From: Rhodobacterales bacterium HTCC2255
GTDB lineage: Bacteria; Pseudomonadota; Alphaproteobacteria; Rhodobacterales; Rhodobacteraceae
DNA length: 64,000 nucleotides
Direction of reading: 5' to 3'
Assembly: GCA_000153745.1 (NCBI GenBank)
Contig: DS022282.1
Location: 1-64,000 of the forward strand
In this document: positions 24,171 through 33,744 of the stretch, in pieces
Layout: every line of letters begins with the position of its first letter
Numbering within the stretch: position 1 is the first letter of the stretch
Made by a program: the position numbers and the translations under genes
The notes under the pieces: generated by a model
The model's input: the letters and a program-made list of their open reading frames with translations, nothing else
The model's database searches: none
What the model was told of the DNA's origin: nothing

Positions 24171-25085
24171 TTAATATCCAATTTTTTTAATATCAAACGG
24201 TGTGGTTTGATATATTTGATTAATCCAGTTTCCATATAGCAAATGGGCATGACTTCTCCATTTGTTTAAAGGCGGTTTCTGAGGGTCATCATCAGGATAA
24301 TAATTCATTGGAATGTTAATTGGCGTATTGTTTTCGATATCGCGGTCATACTCTTGCTTTAATGTTTCTTTATCATACTCAAAATGATTAAATATGTATA
24401 AGGCATTATGCTTTTCGTCTTCAACTAAGCATGGGCCAGAAGTCTCACTATCTATTAATATGTTTAAACCCGCATTAAGTATTTCACTGGTTTTATTTTC
24501 TGTCCACCTACTGACAGGTATAACTAAATCGTCAGAAAAACCTGTTAAAAATCTTGATGTTGGATCAGTAACTTGACACCTATGGCAACCAAATATTTTT
24601 TTGTTTAGCAAATGTTTATCCACTCCATGAAAATGATTAATCATGGCCATTCCGCCCCAACATACACCAAATGTTGAATGAACATTAGTTTGTGTCCAAT
24701 CAAAAATATTTTTTAGTTCAGACCAGTATGTCACTTCATTGAATTTAAGATGTTCAATAGGGGCTCCAGTAATGATTAAGCCATCAAATTTTTGATCTTT
24801 TATTTCATCAAAGCTTTTATAAAATGAATTCATATGATCATTAGAAGTATGTTTGCTTTTGTGTTCAGACATTCTGATTAATGTTAGTTCTATTTGCAGT
24901 GGTGTCGAACCAATTAATCTTGAAAATTGATTTTCGGTTTGTATTTTTAAAGGCATAAGATTTAATAGCCCAATTTTTAATGGCCTAATGTCTTGGCGAT
25001 CTGCATCTGAATTAGACATTACATTGACACCTTCTGATTTTAAAATCTCAAAAGCGGGTAATTTGGATGGAATACGTATTGGCAT
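24171..25085 (-). CDS. metA: Homoserine O-acyltransferase (MetA family)
   Basis: A 304-residue enzyme that activates homoserine for methionine synthesis. The nucleophilic cysteine is in [10 protein letters not shown] and the catalytic His-Glu pair near [23 protein letters not shown] is the usual N-terminal core. The acyl-specificity position reads Glu ([10 protein letters not shown]), where succinyl-CoA enzymes have Gly, so acetyl-CoA is the more likely donor (rule from studied MetA proteins). It ends with an ordinary stop; the P-loop gene lies just 3 nt upstream. Confidence 0.92.
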   Translation of the reverse strand: MPIRIPSKLPAFEILKSEGVNVMSNSDADRQDIRPLKIGLLNLMPLKIQTENQFSRLIGSTPLQIELTLIRMSEHKSKHTSNDHMNSFYKSFDEIKDQKFDGLIITGAPIEHLKFNEVTYWSELKNIFDWTQTNVHSTFGVCWGGMAMINHFHGVDKHLLNKKIFGCHRCQVTDPTSRFLTGFSDDLVIPVSRWTENKTSEILNAGLNILIDSETSGPCLVEDEKHNALYIFNHFEYDKETLKQEYDRDIENNTPINIPMNYYPDDDPQKPPLNKWRSHAHLLYGNWINQIYQTTPFDIKKIGY

Positions 25086-25088
25086 TTT

Positions 25089-25946
25089 CTATCCTTTCAA
25101 ATTAGCAGAAATTAAAGATGTAAATTCATCTGCAGATTTTACTTTTGCAACTTCACTTGCTCTTAATGTAATTCCCCAATCTTTTGCAATTTTGCGGTAT
25201 CTTGGTGATCTATTTTCTAATAATTTCCTGTAACCCCAAATAATAAATTCATTTGGGTCAACTTTCGATTCAGAAATATTTTTCTCTTTTGAAAAATTAT
25301 CCCAACACTCAATTAAAAATTTCTCATTGTAATACATTGGTTTAGGAGACTTAATGAATCTTTTAACTAATTCTTCAGTATGCTCTTCTGTGCCTTCAAT
25401 CCAAACCGGTAAAACATATTGAGATAAGGTTTTCATCACATTATCATTTTTATCATTACAATCTACAATTTCCACTATTGAACCAGATGTATCGCACACG
25501 AATTTATCATAATCATACAAAGATTTAGCACGTTGAATAAAGTGAACGGTATCTAACATTGCATTTGTTTCAGCGTCGCGGTGCAAACGTTGTCGCCGTA
25601 AGTACTCTTTAAATGGAATGCCACCTTTAGAAGGGTCACCAGGTTTTCCTAAGTAAGATGAAAGAGGGGAAAGATCACTAAATTTCATATTTGCCGAAAT
25701 ATAAATAGCGTCAGTTTGTAATAGGTTTGCTAAAAATGGATTGGACATTGCTTCTTTTTTAAAATTATCAGCTATGTGTTCACCCATATATCGTGTACCA
25801 ATTCTGTAATCTACGCTGTAGTGAAACCAATCACCGTTATTTCGTAGTAGTTCTGAAATATATGTCTTTCCAAGACCGGACATTCCAAAAAGCATGATAC
25901 TTTTTGATTGAGATGCAGCCCAATCTGACTTTGAATTATAAAGCAT
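25089..25946 (-). CDS. P-loop NTPase of unknown function
   Basis: A 285-residue protein with a Walker A motif near the N-terminus (FGMSGLGKTYIS). After that it has mostly alpha/beta layout, with a lysine/arginine-rich part in the middle (EYLRRQRLHRDAE) and FVCDTSGSIVEI. Conserved P-loop proteins of this type sit beside metA in related marine alphaproteobacteria. No function is known; a kinase or GTPase-like role is possible. It is separated from metA by 3 nt, so the two are one operon. Confidence 0.7.
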   Translation of the reverse strand: MLYNSKSDWAASQSKSIMLFGMSGLGKTYISELLRNNGDWFHYSVDYRIGTRYMGEHIADNFKKEAMSNPFLANLLQTDAIYISANMKFSDLSPLSSYLGKPGDPSKGGIPFKEYLRRQRLHRDAETNAMLDTVHFIQRAKSLYDYDKFVCDTSGSIVEIVDCNDKNDNVMKTLSQYVLPVWIEGTEEHTEELVKRFIKSPKPMYYNEKFLIECWDNFSKEKNISESKVDPNEFIIWGYRKLLENRSPRYRKIAKDWGITLRASEVAKVKSADEFTSLISANLKG

Positions 25947-25997
25947 TAGTTAATCTTTCTAGAGTTACAGTGTGTAAATCAAATATATAAAGTAAAT

Positions 25998-26897
25998 TCA
26001 ACGTTTTTTACGATTGAAAAGTCGTCCATCAATAAAACACATTCCCAGTGTAATTAACAAAAAACCTAAATAAGCAGATGGCACAAGTTTTTCACCAAGA
26101 AATAGAAAACCCCACAATATGGCCATAGGTGGAACAAGCAAAGTGACTAATGATAAATTAGCACTACCGGCTAAGTTTAAAGCTCTATAATATAATAGAT
26201 ATGCAATAGCAGTTGCAGGTACTGATAGGAATATCATTGAAATTATTGTAGTTTTTCCTAAATCGTAATCTGGTACACCATCTATTATAAAAGCGAGAGG
26301 TACCATTATTATACTTGCACTTGAAAGCATTCCTGTAGCTGCCATGATTGGATTAACACCTTTTAGCTTTGACCTCGCCCAAATCGCAGCTACTGCATAT
26401 GAAAAACATGCGCATATTAAAGATATTTGTGCCAAAGATCGTAGGTTGAAGTTTGTTAAGGTATCAAAACCAATAATTATGCATACACCCAGTAATGCAA
26501 ACAATAATCCTACACTTTTAACAAATGAAAGCCGCTCATCTCTAAAAACCATTGATGCAAGAGCAAAGGTGATTATTGCTGTTGTACCGTTTAGAATTGA
26601 AGCTAATCCACTTTCAATATGGGTTTGCCCCCATGCAATGAGTGAAAAAGGAATGGCATTATTTAAAAAACCCATAACAAATAAGACACAACATTGCTTT
26701 AAATTTGGCATAGGTAATTTTAATAATAAAACGACAAACCAAAGCGTAAAACTTGCCCAAACTACACGATTAGCAACCATAGTAAAAACAGGAACTTCAC
26801 GTAAGATTAATGAATAAGCCAAGAAGCTACCACCCCAAATAGTGGCTAGACTTAACAATGAAATCCATGCTGACAATGACAATGTTTTTTGGTTCAT
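25998..26897 (-). CDS. EamA/DMT-family transporter
   Basis: A 299-residue inner-membrane protein with ten hydrophobic segments made of two EamA halves. WGGSFLAYSLILREVP is in the first half, and the C-terminal LVPPMAILWGFLFLGEKLVPSAYLG is typical. Drug/metabolite transporters export amino acids, nucleotides or other metabolites; the substrate is unknown. Its start overlaps the upstream cyclotransferase-like gene's stop by 4 nt. Three EamA transporters occur in this window. Confidence 0.88.
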   Translation of the reverse strand: MNQKTLSLSAWISLLSLATIWGGSFLAYSLILREVPVFTMVANRVVWASFTLWFVVLLLKLPMPNLKQCCVLFVMGFLNNAIPFSLIAWGQTHIESGLASILNGTTAIITFALASMVFRDERLSFVKSVGLLFALLGVCIIIGFDTLTNFNLRSLAQISLICACFSYAVAAIWARSKLKGVNPIMAATGMLSSASIIMVPLAFIIDGVPDYDLGKTTIISMIFLSVPATAIAYLLYYRALNLAGSANLSLVTLLVPPMAILWGFLFLGEKLVPSAYLGFLLITLGMCFIDGRLFNRKKR

Positions 26898-27403
26898 AAA
26901 TTTTCTAAATGTTTGTTAACTAGATTAAGTTCGTTCTCACTTAAAATTGTTGAGCGCGGATATTGAGGTGAATTGCGATCATCAAGAATTGGATGATCCC
27001 AATTATTTGTTGTCTGAAAGAAAGCAGCTACACCTTCTCGCCCAAAGTGTTGATAAAAACCTTGAATGACGCAATCTAGATAACTTAAAAGTATAGGTTT
27101 CTTAATATTTTTATCAATATAAGCTGGATCTCCAATATACATCTGCATGCCATATTGAGGTAAATCATGTCTTTTATAACCAGTTTCTCTTGAGTCTAAT
27201 GCATGCCATCCAATATTCTTTGTGCTGGCTCTCATACCCTGCAGTATTGTGAAATTACATGGTATTACTGATAGAAAGGCGATGTTATGAATGCTAGAAC
27301 TAACCCATTCCCTTTTCCATCCTTCTATCTCTGTTGGATGAGGATTTAGATATTTGTGTGTTTTTAAATTTACTAATGATCCATATCCAAAAAAATTAGT
27401 CAT
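26894..27403 (-). CDS. Gamma-glutamylcyclotransferase-like protein
   Basis: A 169-residue protein with the GGCT-like N-terminal signature FFGYGSLVN that forms the substrate-binding loop. The Glu expected as catalytic base in this fold is not identified with certainty; GYKRHDL and DCVIQGFYQHFGREG follow. Relatives open gamma-glutamyl bonds to give 5-oxoproline or act on other amides. The gene ends 4 nt inside the next EamA gene and is 9 nt from the upstream one, so the two transporters and this enzyme form one operon. Confidence 0.75.
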   Translation of the reverse strand: MTNFFGYGSLVNLKTHKYLNPHPTEIEGWKREWVSSSIHNIAFLSVIPCNFTILQGMRASTKNIGWHALDSRETGYKRHDLPQYGMQMYIGDPAYIDKNIKKPILLSYLDCVIQGFYQHFGREGVAAFFQTTNNWDHPILDDRNSPQYPRSTILSENELNLVNKHLENL

Positions 27404-27412
27404 TGTAATTTG

Positions 27413-28285
27413 TTATCCTTTTTTAGTTTCAGACCATATATTTATATAATTAGCTATAAAAATGATTATAGCACCTCCGATAATAAATATATCAAGAGCT
27501 TCATTGTAAAACACATATCCAATTGCTGCTATTACAGGTAATCTACAAAAGTCTATTGGAGTAACAACAGTCGCAGGAGCTAATTGCAGAGCTTTAGTGA
27601 TACAGAAATGTGCCAATAGGCCTCCAATCCCTATAATTATAATCCAGATAAAGTTAGAGCTTGAAGGCAATGATATATCACCATCATAGCCTGCACAAAT
27701 TACAGCCATAAGAAGCTGCATCGATGTTAGCCAAAAAAGGATACAAGTAATACTTACTTTCTGAGTTAATTGTTTGGTGAAAATAACTGAGCATGCAAAA
27801 CCAATCGCACAAAGTGCTGCTGGAATTATACCAGGAGCTAATCCTGCAAGCCAAGGGCGGGTGACTATCAGAATGCCTATGAAGCCGACTAAAATGGAAA
27901 TTATTCTAATATTTGTGAGACGTTCTCCCAATAAGAATGGAGCTGCTAACATCACCCACAATGGTACTGAGAATTCAAATGCAAAAAGCTGTGCAAACGG
28001 GATCAGAGTAAGAGCATAAAACCATAAGTTTTGACCCGTAAAATGCGATAGATTTCTATAGAAATGGAGAGATAGATTTTGAGTATTAATTTCTCGATGA
28101 GTTTTAAATAATTTAGCTAATAATAAAACAATAATTAAACCAATTATTGACCGATACATCATAATTTCAAATGTATCTAAATCAAAAGAAATTTCACGCC
28201 CTGACACTGCCATAGCTGAAAATGAAACTATAGTTCCTGTCATCCAAATCGCAGCTTGTATGGTTTTTGAAAAAGAATTTATCAT
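27413..28285 (-). CDS. EamA/DMT-family transporter
   Basis: A 290-residue inner-membrane protein with ten hydrophobic segments. The second-half motif APATVVTPIDFCRLPVIAAIG and the preceding LAHFCITKAL place it in the EamA group (RhaT/YdcZ side). It probably exports a small metabolite. It lies 9 nt upstream of the cyclotransferase-like gene on the same strand and begins that small operon. Confidence 0.87.
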   Translation of the reverse strand: MINSFSKTIQAAIWMTGTIVSFSAMAVSGREISFDLDTFEIMMYRSIIGLIIVLLLAKLFKTHREINTQNLSLHFYRNLSHFTGQNLWFYALTLIPFAQLFAFEFSVPLWVMLAAPFLLGERLTNIRIISILVGFIGILIVTRPWLAGLAPGIIPAALCAIGFACSVIFTKQLTQKVSITCILFWLTSMQLLMAVICAGYDGDISLPSSSNFIWIIIIGIGGLLAHFCITKALQLAPATVVTPIDFCRLPVIAAIGYVFYNEALDIFIIGGAIIIFIANYINIWSETKKG

Positions 28286-28401
28286 TCAATAAGTTTTTTA
28301 TGAAATTCATTTTTAAACATTTTAAGCTCTTACTATTAAATTTTTATTATTACACTGATCATGTGAAGTTAATTTTTTTAATTGTAAAGCTAAGAAATAA
28401 A

Positions 28402-28641
28402 TTATTTATTTAAAATTAATTTTTGCCAATTTTTTTCTGAAATTAGTTCAGCTTTTCCGGCTTCAATCGACTTTATTGCTCCAAGTAATTGCTTAAGATT
28501 GCTAGTCTTTTCCCATTGGGATTTTATTGTTCCATCTGTGTCTAGTTGGTAAGAAATAGTTTTGATCAAATTAGGGTTGTCAATATCTTCATAGAAACAA
28601 AAAACATTATTACTTTCATGTGGACGAATAAATATTGACAT
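28402..28641 (-). CDS. Small hypothetical protein (79 aa)
   Basis: Not recognised. A 79-residue hydrophilic protein without a signal peptide, beginning MSIFIRPHESNNVFCFYEDI and ending in a Lys-rich helix. It lies 6 nt after the FkbM methyltransferase on the same strand, so it may be co-transcribed with it. No domain is evident. Confidence 0.5.
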   Translation of the reverse strand: MSIFIRPHESNNVFCFYEDIDNPNLIKTISYQLDTDGTIKSQWEKTSNLKQLLGAIKSIEAGKAELISEKNWQKLILNK

Positions 28642-28647
28642 AAAAAT

Positions 28648-29358
28648 TTATTTTCTTTCCCAGCCTTCCCAAACAAATTTAAAGCACCAAGTACTAATAT
28701 GTGATTTATTTAATGCCATTAATATCTTTTTACGTTTTTTTTCTGCATCTTCAATAAAATTGTGAAATTGGATTTGATAAAAGTTTACAATATTAAGTTT
28801 ATCGTTATCTGCAATATGTTGAAGTAAAGGGTATTCACCACCTTCAATATTAATCTTCATTAAATCTATATTATTAATTTCCAGATCTTTTAAAACATCG
28901 AATATGTTTTTAACTTCGCAAAGAACAGTATTTTTTCCTTTCAGATTAAGAAAGGATGAGCCATCAACACTGTCTGTAAGTTCGAACTTTCCAGTCATAT
29001 CAGAAAGTCCATAATTTAAAGTTATCATATTGGTGTTGCCTTTAAATCTTTGAACACATTTTTCATAAAAGACTGGATGTGGTTCAAATATATAAACTTT
29101 ACATCCATACTTTTTATGGATTTCATGGGCAAAATCTCCAACATACCCTCCAATATCAAAAACAATGGAATCTTTAGAAAGAGAAGGATAATTCAATCTA
29201 AGAGATTTATCTCCATTTTTCTTTTTCCAATGCCTAATATTAATTGTAAATTCGTCTTTAGAGATATATATTTTATATAATCTTGGAATACCTCCAAAAA
29301 TCTTTTTTGCAAATGATTTAGGATTTTTTATTAATAAAATTATAATTTTCATTATCAT
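28648..29358 (-). CDS. FkbM-family SAM-dependent methyltransferase
   Basis: A 236-residue class I methyltransferase. The SAM-binding glycine loop is VFDIGGYVGDFA, followed by the acidic strand end VYIFEPHP and the FkbM-type IDLMKINIEGGEYPLLQH near the middle. FkbM proteins methylate sugars or other small molecules, often in polysaccharide or secondary-metabolite pathways; no such pathway genes are next to it. The gene is strongly AT-rich and basic at its N-terminus. Acceptor unknown. Confidence 0.83.
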   Translation of the reverse strand: MIMKIIILLIKNPKSFAKKIFGGIPRLYKIYISKDEFTINIRHWKKKNGDKSLRLNYPSLSKDSIVFDIGGYVGDFAHEIHKKYGCKVYIFEPHPVFYEKCVQRFKGNTNMITLNYGLSDMTGKFELTDSVDGSSFLNLKGKNTVLCEVKNIFDVLKDLEINNIDLMKINIEGGEYPLLQHIADNDKLNIVNFYQIQFHNFIEDAEKKRKKILMALNKSHISTWCFKFVWEGWERK

Positions 29359-29426
29359 AGTCTTTGTAAGTTGATTTAGTGTTTTTTTGTAACATTATAA
29401 ATCATTATGATAAATATTGCTTGATG

Positions 29427-30020
29427 TCATAATTTTATAGTTTGTAATTCAAGTTTTATCATTTCAAATAATTCTTTTGATGACAAGATCTTTGCAAATT
29501 CATCTTTAAGACTGGCAAGTGCAGTATTGTGAATAAGTTCAGAGTTAAAGATTTCTCCATTTTGCCCAACTTTGTTAAAAGTAGCGGTGGCATCTGAAAT
29601 CAGATATGTATTGTATCCATAATTACCTGCCATCCTTGTAGTGGTAGAAATGCAATGGTCTGTGGTTAAACCAATAATTACAACAGTGCTACAGTCCATG
29701 TCATCAAGAATTTTTTTAAGTTCAGTTCCAATAAAGCAACTATTAACTGATTTTGTTAAAACAGTTTCACCATTAATGGGTGCGCACAGTGGATTGAATT
29801 TAAAACCTTCTGTATCAGGATGAAGTTTTGATTTTTTGTCTTTAGAACTGTGGCGAACATGAATTATTTTTTCATTATGCGCTCTCCAAGTTGAGATAAT
29901 TTTTGCACAGATAATTTCGGCATCTTTATTATTTCTGTTCCCACCCCAACTATCTTCGTCTAAAAAGCCTAATTGTAAGTCAACACAGATTAATATGGGT
30001 TTTACCTGCCGAAGTTTCAT
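29427..30020 (-). CDS. Isochorismatase-family cysteine hydrolase
   Basis: A 197-residue hydrolase. The catalytic triad parts are visible: Asp in ILICVDLQLGFL, Lys in GETVLTKSVNSCF, and Cys in GLTTDHCISTTTRMA. Family members cleave nicotinamide, N-carbamoyl compounds, ureidoacrylate or isochorismate. The short WGGNRNN after the first motif is typical of cysteine hydrolases of unclear substrate. It appears single, with 36 nt to the next upstream gene. Confidence 0.85.
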   Translation of the reverse strand: MKLRQVKPILICVDLQLGFLDEDSWGGNRNNKDAEIICAKIISTWRAHNEKIIHVRHSSKDKKSKLHPDTEGFKFNPLCAPINGETVLTKSVNSCFIGTELKKILDDMDCSTVVIIGLTTDHCISTTTRMAGNYGYNTYLISDATATFNKVGQNGEIFNSELIHNTALASLKDEFAKILSSKELFEMIKLELQTIKL

Positions 30021-30055
30021 TTAATTACATTTTGCTCCCAATTAATAATTAATCT

Positions 30056-30385
30056 TTAATGTATTAGTCCATTTTTATCCCACTTAGCCAATGCTTTTTC
30101 CCAACTTGGAATACTATTGGATTCGTAACCATAAACTTTCCCACTACCAATCTTTGAAAAATTTTTCATTGCTTTTAAATGAGCTGGAGATGTCAAGTAA
30201 CTCATCATGTATTTTTTCGATTTCCACACAGTTAATGTGTGTTGATATCCATTGCGAGAATTAAATGCACAATGTAATATTCCATCAGCTTTTTGAGCAC
30301 CTTTTGAGGCAGGTATTGTTAATTTCCAAAACCTTATCCAACCAATCAAACCTTTTGGTTTAAGTCCTGTTACTGATACATACAT
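30056..30385 (-). CDS. DUF3291-like small protein (109 aa)
   Basis: A 109-residue protein with the pattern GLKPKGLIGWIRFW, a central HTLTVWKSKKYMMSYLTS, then AHLKAMKNFSKIGSGKVYGY and a closing IPSWEKALAKW. This layout belongs to the DUF3291/monooxygenase-like dimeric alpha/beta barrels. Function unknown. It is another member of the small-barrel-protein set of this window, although outside the 8-18 kb cluster. Confidence 0.6.
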   Translation of the reverse strand: MYVSVTGLKPKGLIGWIRFWKLTIPASKGAQKADGILHCAFNSRNGYQHTLTVWKSKKYMMSYLTSPAHLKAMKNFSKIGSGKVYGYESNSIPSWEKALAKWDKNGLIH

Positions 30386-30448
30386 TTATAAAAATCCAGA
30401 AATAATACATTAATTTTATGTGATAATTATTGTTTTTATTATCTTATT

Positions 30449-32008
30449 TTACTCCCACTCAATAGTTCCTGGAGGCTTTGATGTTATGTCGTACGTAACA
30501 CGATTAATACCTTCAACTTCATTTATAATGCGAGTTGCAGTTTCTCCAAGAAATTCATGTGAAAAAGGATAATAGTCTGCGGTCATTCCATCAACGGAAG
30601 TAACTGCACGAAGTGCACAAGCAAAGTCATATGTTCGTCCATCACCCATTACTCCAACTGTGCGTACAGGGAGAATAGCAACAAATGCCTGCCAAATATC
30701 ATCATATAGATTATGTTTTCTGATTTGATCTATATAAACTGCGTCTGCTTTTCGAAGTATCTTTAATTTTTCACGAGTTATTTCTCCTGGACATCGTATA
30801 GCCAAACCTGGCCCTGGGAAGGGGTGCCTTCCAACAAAACTAGATGGTAAACCAAGCTCTTTTCCTAATTCTCGAACTTCATCTTTGAATAATTCGCGTA
30901 ATGGCTCAACAAGTGCCATGTCCATTTTCTCGGGTAATCCACCAACATTATGGTGAGATTTTATAGTTACTGATGGTCCTCCTGAAAAAGAAACACTTTC
31001 TATGACATCTGGATATAAAGTTCCTTGGGCTAGAAACTTTGCACCAATTGGTTTTGCATACTTATCGAATACATCAATAAATAATTTACCAATAATTTTT
31101 CTTTTTGTTTCAGGATCGGATTGTCCATCTAATTGACCAAGAAATAATTCTTGCTCATCTGCATGAATAAGTTTCATATTGTAGTGATCCCTAAACATTG
31201 TGACCACTTCCTCTGCTTCACCCATTCTAAGCAATCCATGATCTACAAACACACAGGTTAATTGATCCCCGATAGCTTCATGTAATAAAACAGCTGCAAC
31301 AGAACTATCTACACCACCTGATAAGCCGCAAATTACCTGATTATCACCAACAGTTTCTTTTATGGAAGCAATTGCTTGCTCCCTGTAAGCTCCCATTGTC
31401 CAGTCACCCGTAAAGCCTGCTATTTTTATGAAATTTTCATAAAGTTTTGCACCATTAGGCGTATGGTGTACTTCTGGGTGAAATTGGACTGCATAAAAGT
31501 TTCGATTTGTATCGGCAGTTATTGCAAATGGTGCGTTAGGCGAAGTGCCATATACTTCAAAACCATCTGCAATTTCAGATACGTGATCTCCATGGCTCAT
31601 CCAAACTTGTTCATCGCCACTTTCAAACCATCCTTCAAGTATATTTAATTGATTTGAGTTTTGTGAAACATACGCTCGCCCAAATTCTGCAGTACCATGT
31701 CCAGTTTCAACTTTGCCACCTAATTGGTGCATCATTACTTGTTGTCCATAGCATATGCCTAATAATGGTATGCCCATTCCAAACAACTCTTTAGGAGCGC
31801 GAGGGCTATCATTCTTAGTTACTGAAGATGGTCCACCTGATAATATTACGGCTTTTGGATTAAACTCTTTCAAAAAGGTAAAATCAACATTGTTGAATGG
31901 ATGGATTTCACAATAGACATTTAGCTCTCGTAAACGGCGAGCAATGAGCTGAGTTACTTGGCTACCGAAATCGATAATGAGGAGGCGGTCATGTGATATA
32001 TCTGTCAT
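30449..32008 (-). CDS. guaA: GMP synthase (glutamine-hydrolysing)
   Basis: A 519-residue enzyme that aminates XMP to GMP. The glutaminase domain (about 1-195) has [11 protein letters not shown] with the nucleophilic Cys and the His-Glu pair at [11 protein letters not shown]. The ATP-pyrophosphatase motif [12 protein letters not shown] follows (about 228-240), then the dimerisation domain ending [11 protein letters not shown]-like ([11 protein letters not shown]). Length is normal. It is a single gene on the minus strand, with a gap of about 180 nt to the divergent mttB-family gene. Confidence 0.97.
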   Translation of the reverse strand: MTDISHDRLLIIDFGSQVTQLIARRLRELNVYCEIHPFNNVDFTFLKEFNPKAVILSGGPSSVTKNDSPRAPKELFGMGIPLLGICYGQQVMMHQLGGKVETGHGTAEFGRAYVSQNSNQLNILEGWFESGDEQVWMSHGDHVSEIADGFEVYGTSPNAPFAITADTNRNFYAVQFHPEVHHTPNGAKLYENFIKIAGFTGDWTMGAYREQAIASIKETVGDNQVICGLSGGVDSSVAAVLLHEAIGDQLTCVFVDHGLLRMGEAEEVVTMFRDHYNMKLIHADEQELFLGQLDGQSDPETKRKIIGKLFIDVFDKYAKPIGAKFLAQGTLYPDVIESVSFSGGPSVTIKSHHNVGGLPEKMDMALVEPLRELFKDEVRELGKELGLPSSFVGRHPFPGPGLAIRCPGEITREKLKILRKADAVYIDQIRKHNLYDDIWQAFVAILPVRTVGVMGDGRTYDFACALRAVTSVDGMTADYYPFSHEFLGETATRIINEVEGINRVTYDITSKPPGTIEWE

Positions 32009-32185
32009 GAATGCCGTTTATTAGCATGTCTAGATCCGCGCAAGAGTGTTTGTGGATAATTATACTCTGAAATTCTTTTAATTAACCAATTAAATGTCGC
32101 CATCGACACATAATAGCCGAATTTGTAACTAAAAAATTATTAATACAAACATATCATAATACCTAATTTATAAAGGATTAGAATC

Positions 32186-33742
32186 ATGTCTGACACAGCT
32201 GAACAAAACACAACTCGAAGAAGAGTCCGTGGCGGTGGTGGAGCAGCGCGACGTGCAGAAAGAACTGCAGTAGTCATTGAAACGGCAAGATTTATTGAGC
32301 GAAATATACCAAACTTTGAAGTTTTAAATGAAGAAGCACTTAAAATAATAGAATTTAATGCTGAAACAGTACTAGAAGAAATTGGTGTAAACTTTCCCGA
32401 AAACCCTAAAGCATTACAACGTTGGAAAAATGCTGGCGCAAATGTAGATGGAGATCGAGTAAGAATTCCAAGAGGTTTAGCACGAAAATTAATAAAAACT
32501 GCACCAGAAAAGTTTACTCAGCATGCCAGAAATCCTGAAAAAAATGTTGAAATCGGTGGAAATACTATGGTTTTGGCTCCAGTTTATGGACCACCGTTTA
32601 TACGTGATTTAGAAGGTGGACGCCGCTACGCAACAATTTCTGATTTTCACAAAATTGTTAAACTTACATATATGTCAAAATACCTTCACCATTCTGGAGG
32701 AACTGTATGTGAACCAACAGATATAGCAGTTAACAAGCGTCATTTGGATATGCTTTACGCACACATGACACTTACTGATAAGCCTTTTATGGGATCTGTT
32801 ACTGCACCACAAAATGCTCAAGATAGTGTCAATATGTGTAATATACTTTTCGGCGAAGATTTTGTTCAAAATAATACTGTTATGACATCGTTAATAAATA
32901 TTAATTCTCCAATGGTATTTGATGACATTATGATGGGTGCAATGGAGGTTTATGCGGAAAACAATCAAGCATGTATTGTCTCTCCATTTATTGTTGGTGG
33001 TGCAATGGCGCCTGTCTCTGTTGCAGGTACATTGACTCAAGTTTTAGCTGAAGCTCTTGCTGGGGTTGCTTATAATCAACTTTGCCGTCCTGGAGCGCCT
33101 GTAATAATGGGTGCATTTGTTGCCTCAATTGATATGAATTCAGGTGCGCCGACTTTTGGTACACCTGAGGCCTCAAAAATTCTCTATGGGGCAGGGCAGT
33201 TAGCAAGAAGGTTAAACTTGCCTTTCCGATCTGGTGGATCATTGTGTGGATCTAAATTGCCAGATGCCCAAGCTGCTTATGAGACAGCAAATACCTTAAA
33301 TGCTGCTTTGTTAGGGGGTGTAAACTTCTGTTTGCATTCAGCAGGTTGGTTAGAAGGCGGATTGGTCTCAAGTCTTGAAAAACTTGTTATGGATGCAGAC
33401 CAATTAGGGGTTCTACACTCTATAGCTGAAGGTGTGGATATGTCTGAAGATGCCCAGGCAATGGGTGCAATAAGAGAAGTTGGCCCAGGTGGACATTACT
33501 TAGGGTGTGAGCACACTCAAAATAACTTCAAAAACAGTTTCTGGAGAAGTGATGTTTTAGATTATAAACCTTTTGAAACATGGACTGAAGATGGCGAAAA
33601 AGACACGGTCACATTGGCAAACGAAAAAGTGCATAAAATGTTAAGCGACTATATTCAACCTCCTATTGATCCATCAATAGATGAAGCGCTGAAGGCTTAT
33701 ATGCAATCTCGTAAAGATAGCGAACCTGATGCTTTTGGTTAA
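32186..33742 (+). CDS. MttB-family (trimethylamine methyltransferase-like) corrinoid methyltransferase
   Basis: A 518-residue TIM-barrel methyltransferase of the MttB superfamily. The N-terminus RRVRGGGGAARRA is the usual basic lead-in of the marine group. It has no in-frame UAG, so it is the non-pyrrolysine type; such members demethylate quaternary amines such as glycine betaine or others, passing the methyl to a corrinoid protein. Conserved segments are SGGTVCEPTDIAVNKRHLD and PFRSGGSLCGSKLPDAQA. No corrinoid protein or reductase gene is nearby. The substrate is not determined. Confidence 0.85.
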   Translation: MSDTAEQNTTRRRVRGGGGAARRAERTAVVIETARFIERNIPNFEVLNEEALKIIEFNAETVLEEIGVNFPENPKALQRWKNAGANVDGDRVRIPRGLARKLIKTAPEKFTQHARNPEKNVEIGGNTMVLAPVYGPPFIRDLEGGRRYATISDFHKIVKLTYMSKYLHHSGGTVCEPTDIAVNKRHLDMLYAHMTLTDKPFMGSVTAPQNAQDSVNMCNILFGEDFVQNNTVMTSLININSPMVFDDIMMGAMEVYAENNQACIVSPFIVGGAMAPVSVAGTLTQVLAEALAGVAYNQLCRPGAPVIMGAFVASIDMNSGAPTFGTPEASKILYGAGQLARRLNLPFRSGGSLCGSKLPDAQAAYETANTLNAALLGGVNFCLHSAGWLEGGLVSSLEKLVMDADQLGVLHSIAEGVDMSEDAQAMGAIREVGPGGHYLGCEHTQNNFKNSFWRSDVLDYKPFETWTEDGEKDTVTLANEKVHKMLSDYIQPPIDPSIDEALKAYMQSRKDSEPDAFG

Positions 33743-33744
33743 TA

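Noticed and set aside
32186-33742. Pyrrolysine-containing trimethylamine methyltransferase
   Set aside because: There is no internal UAG; the reading frame is continuous over the full family length, so it is the non-pyrrolysine type.
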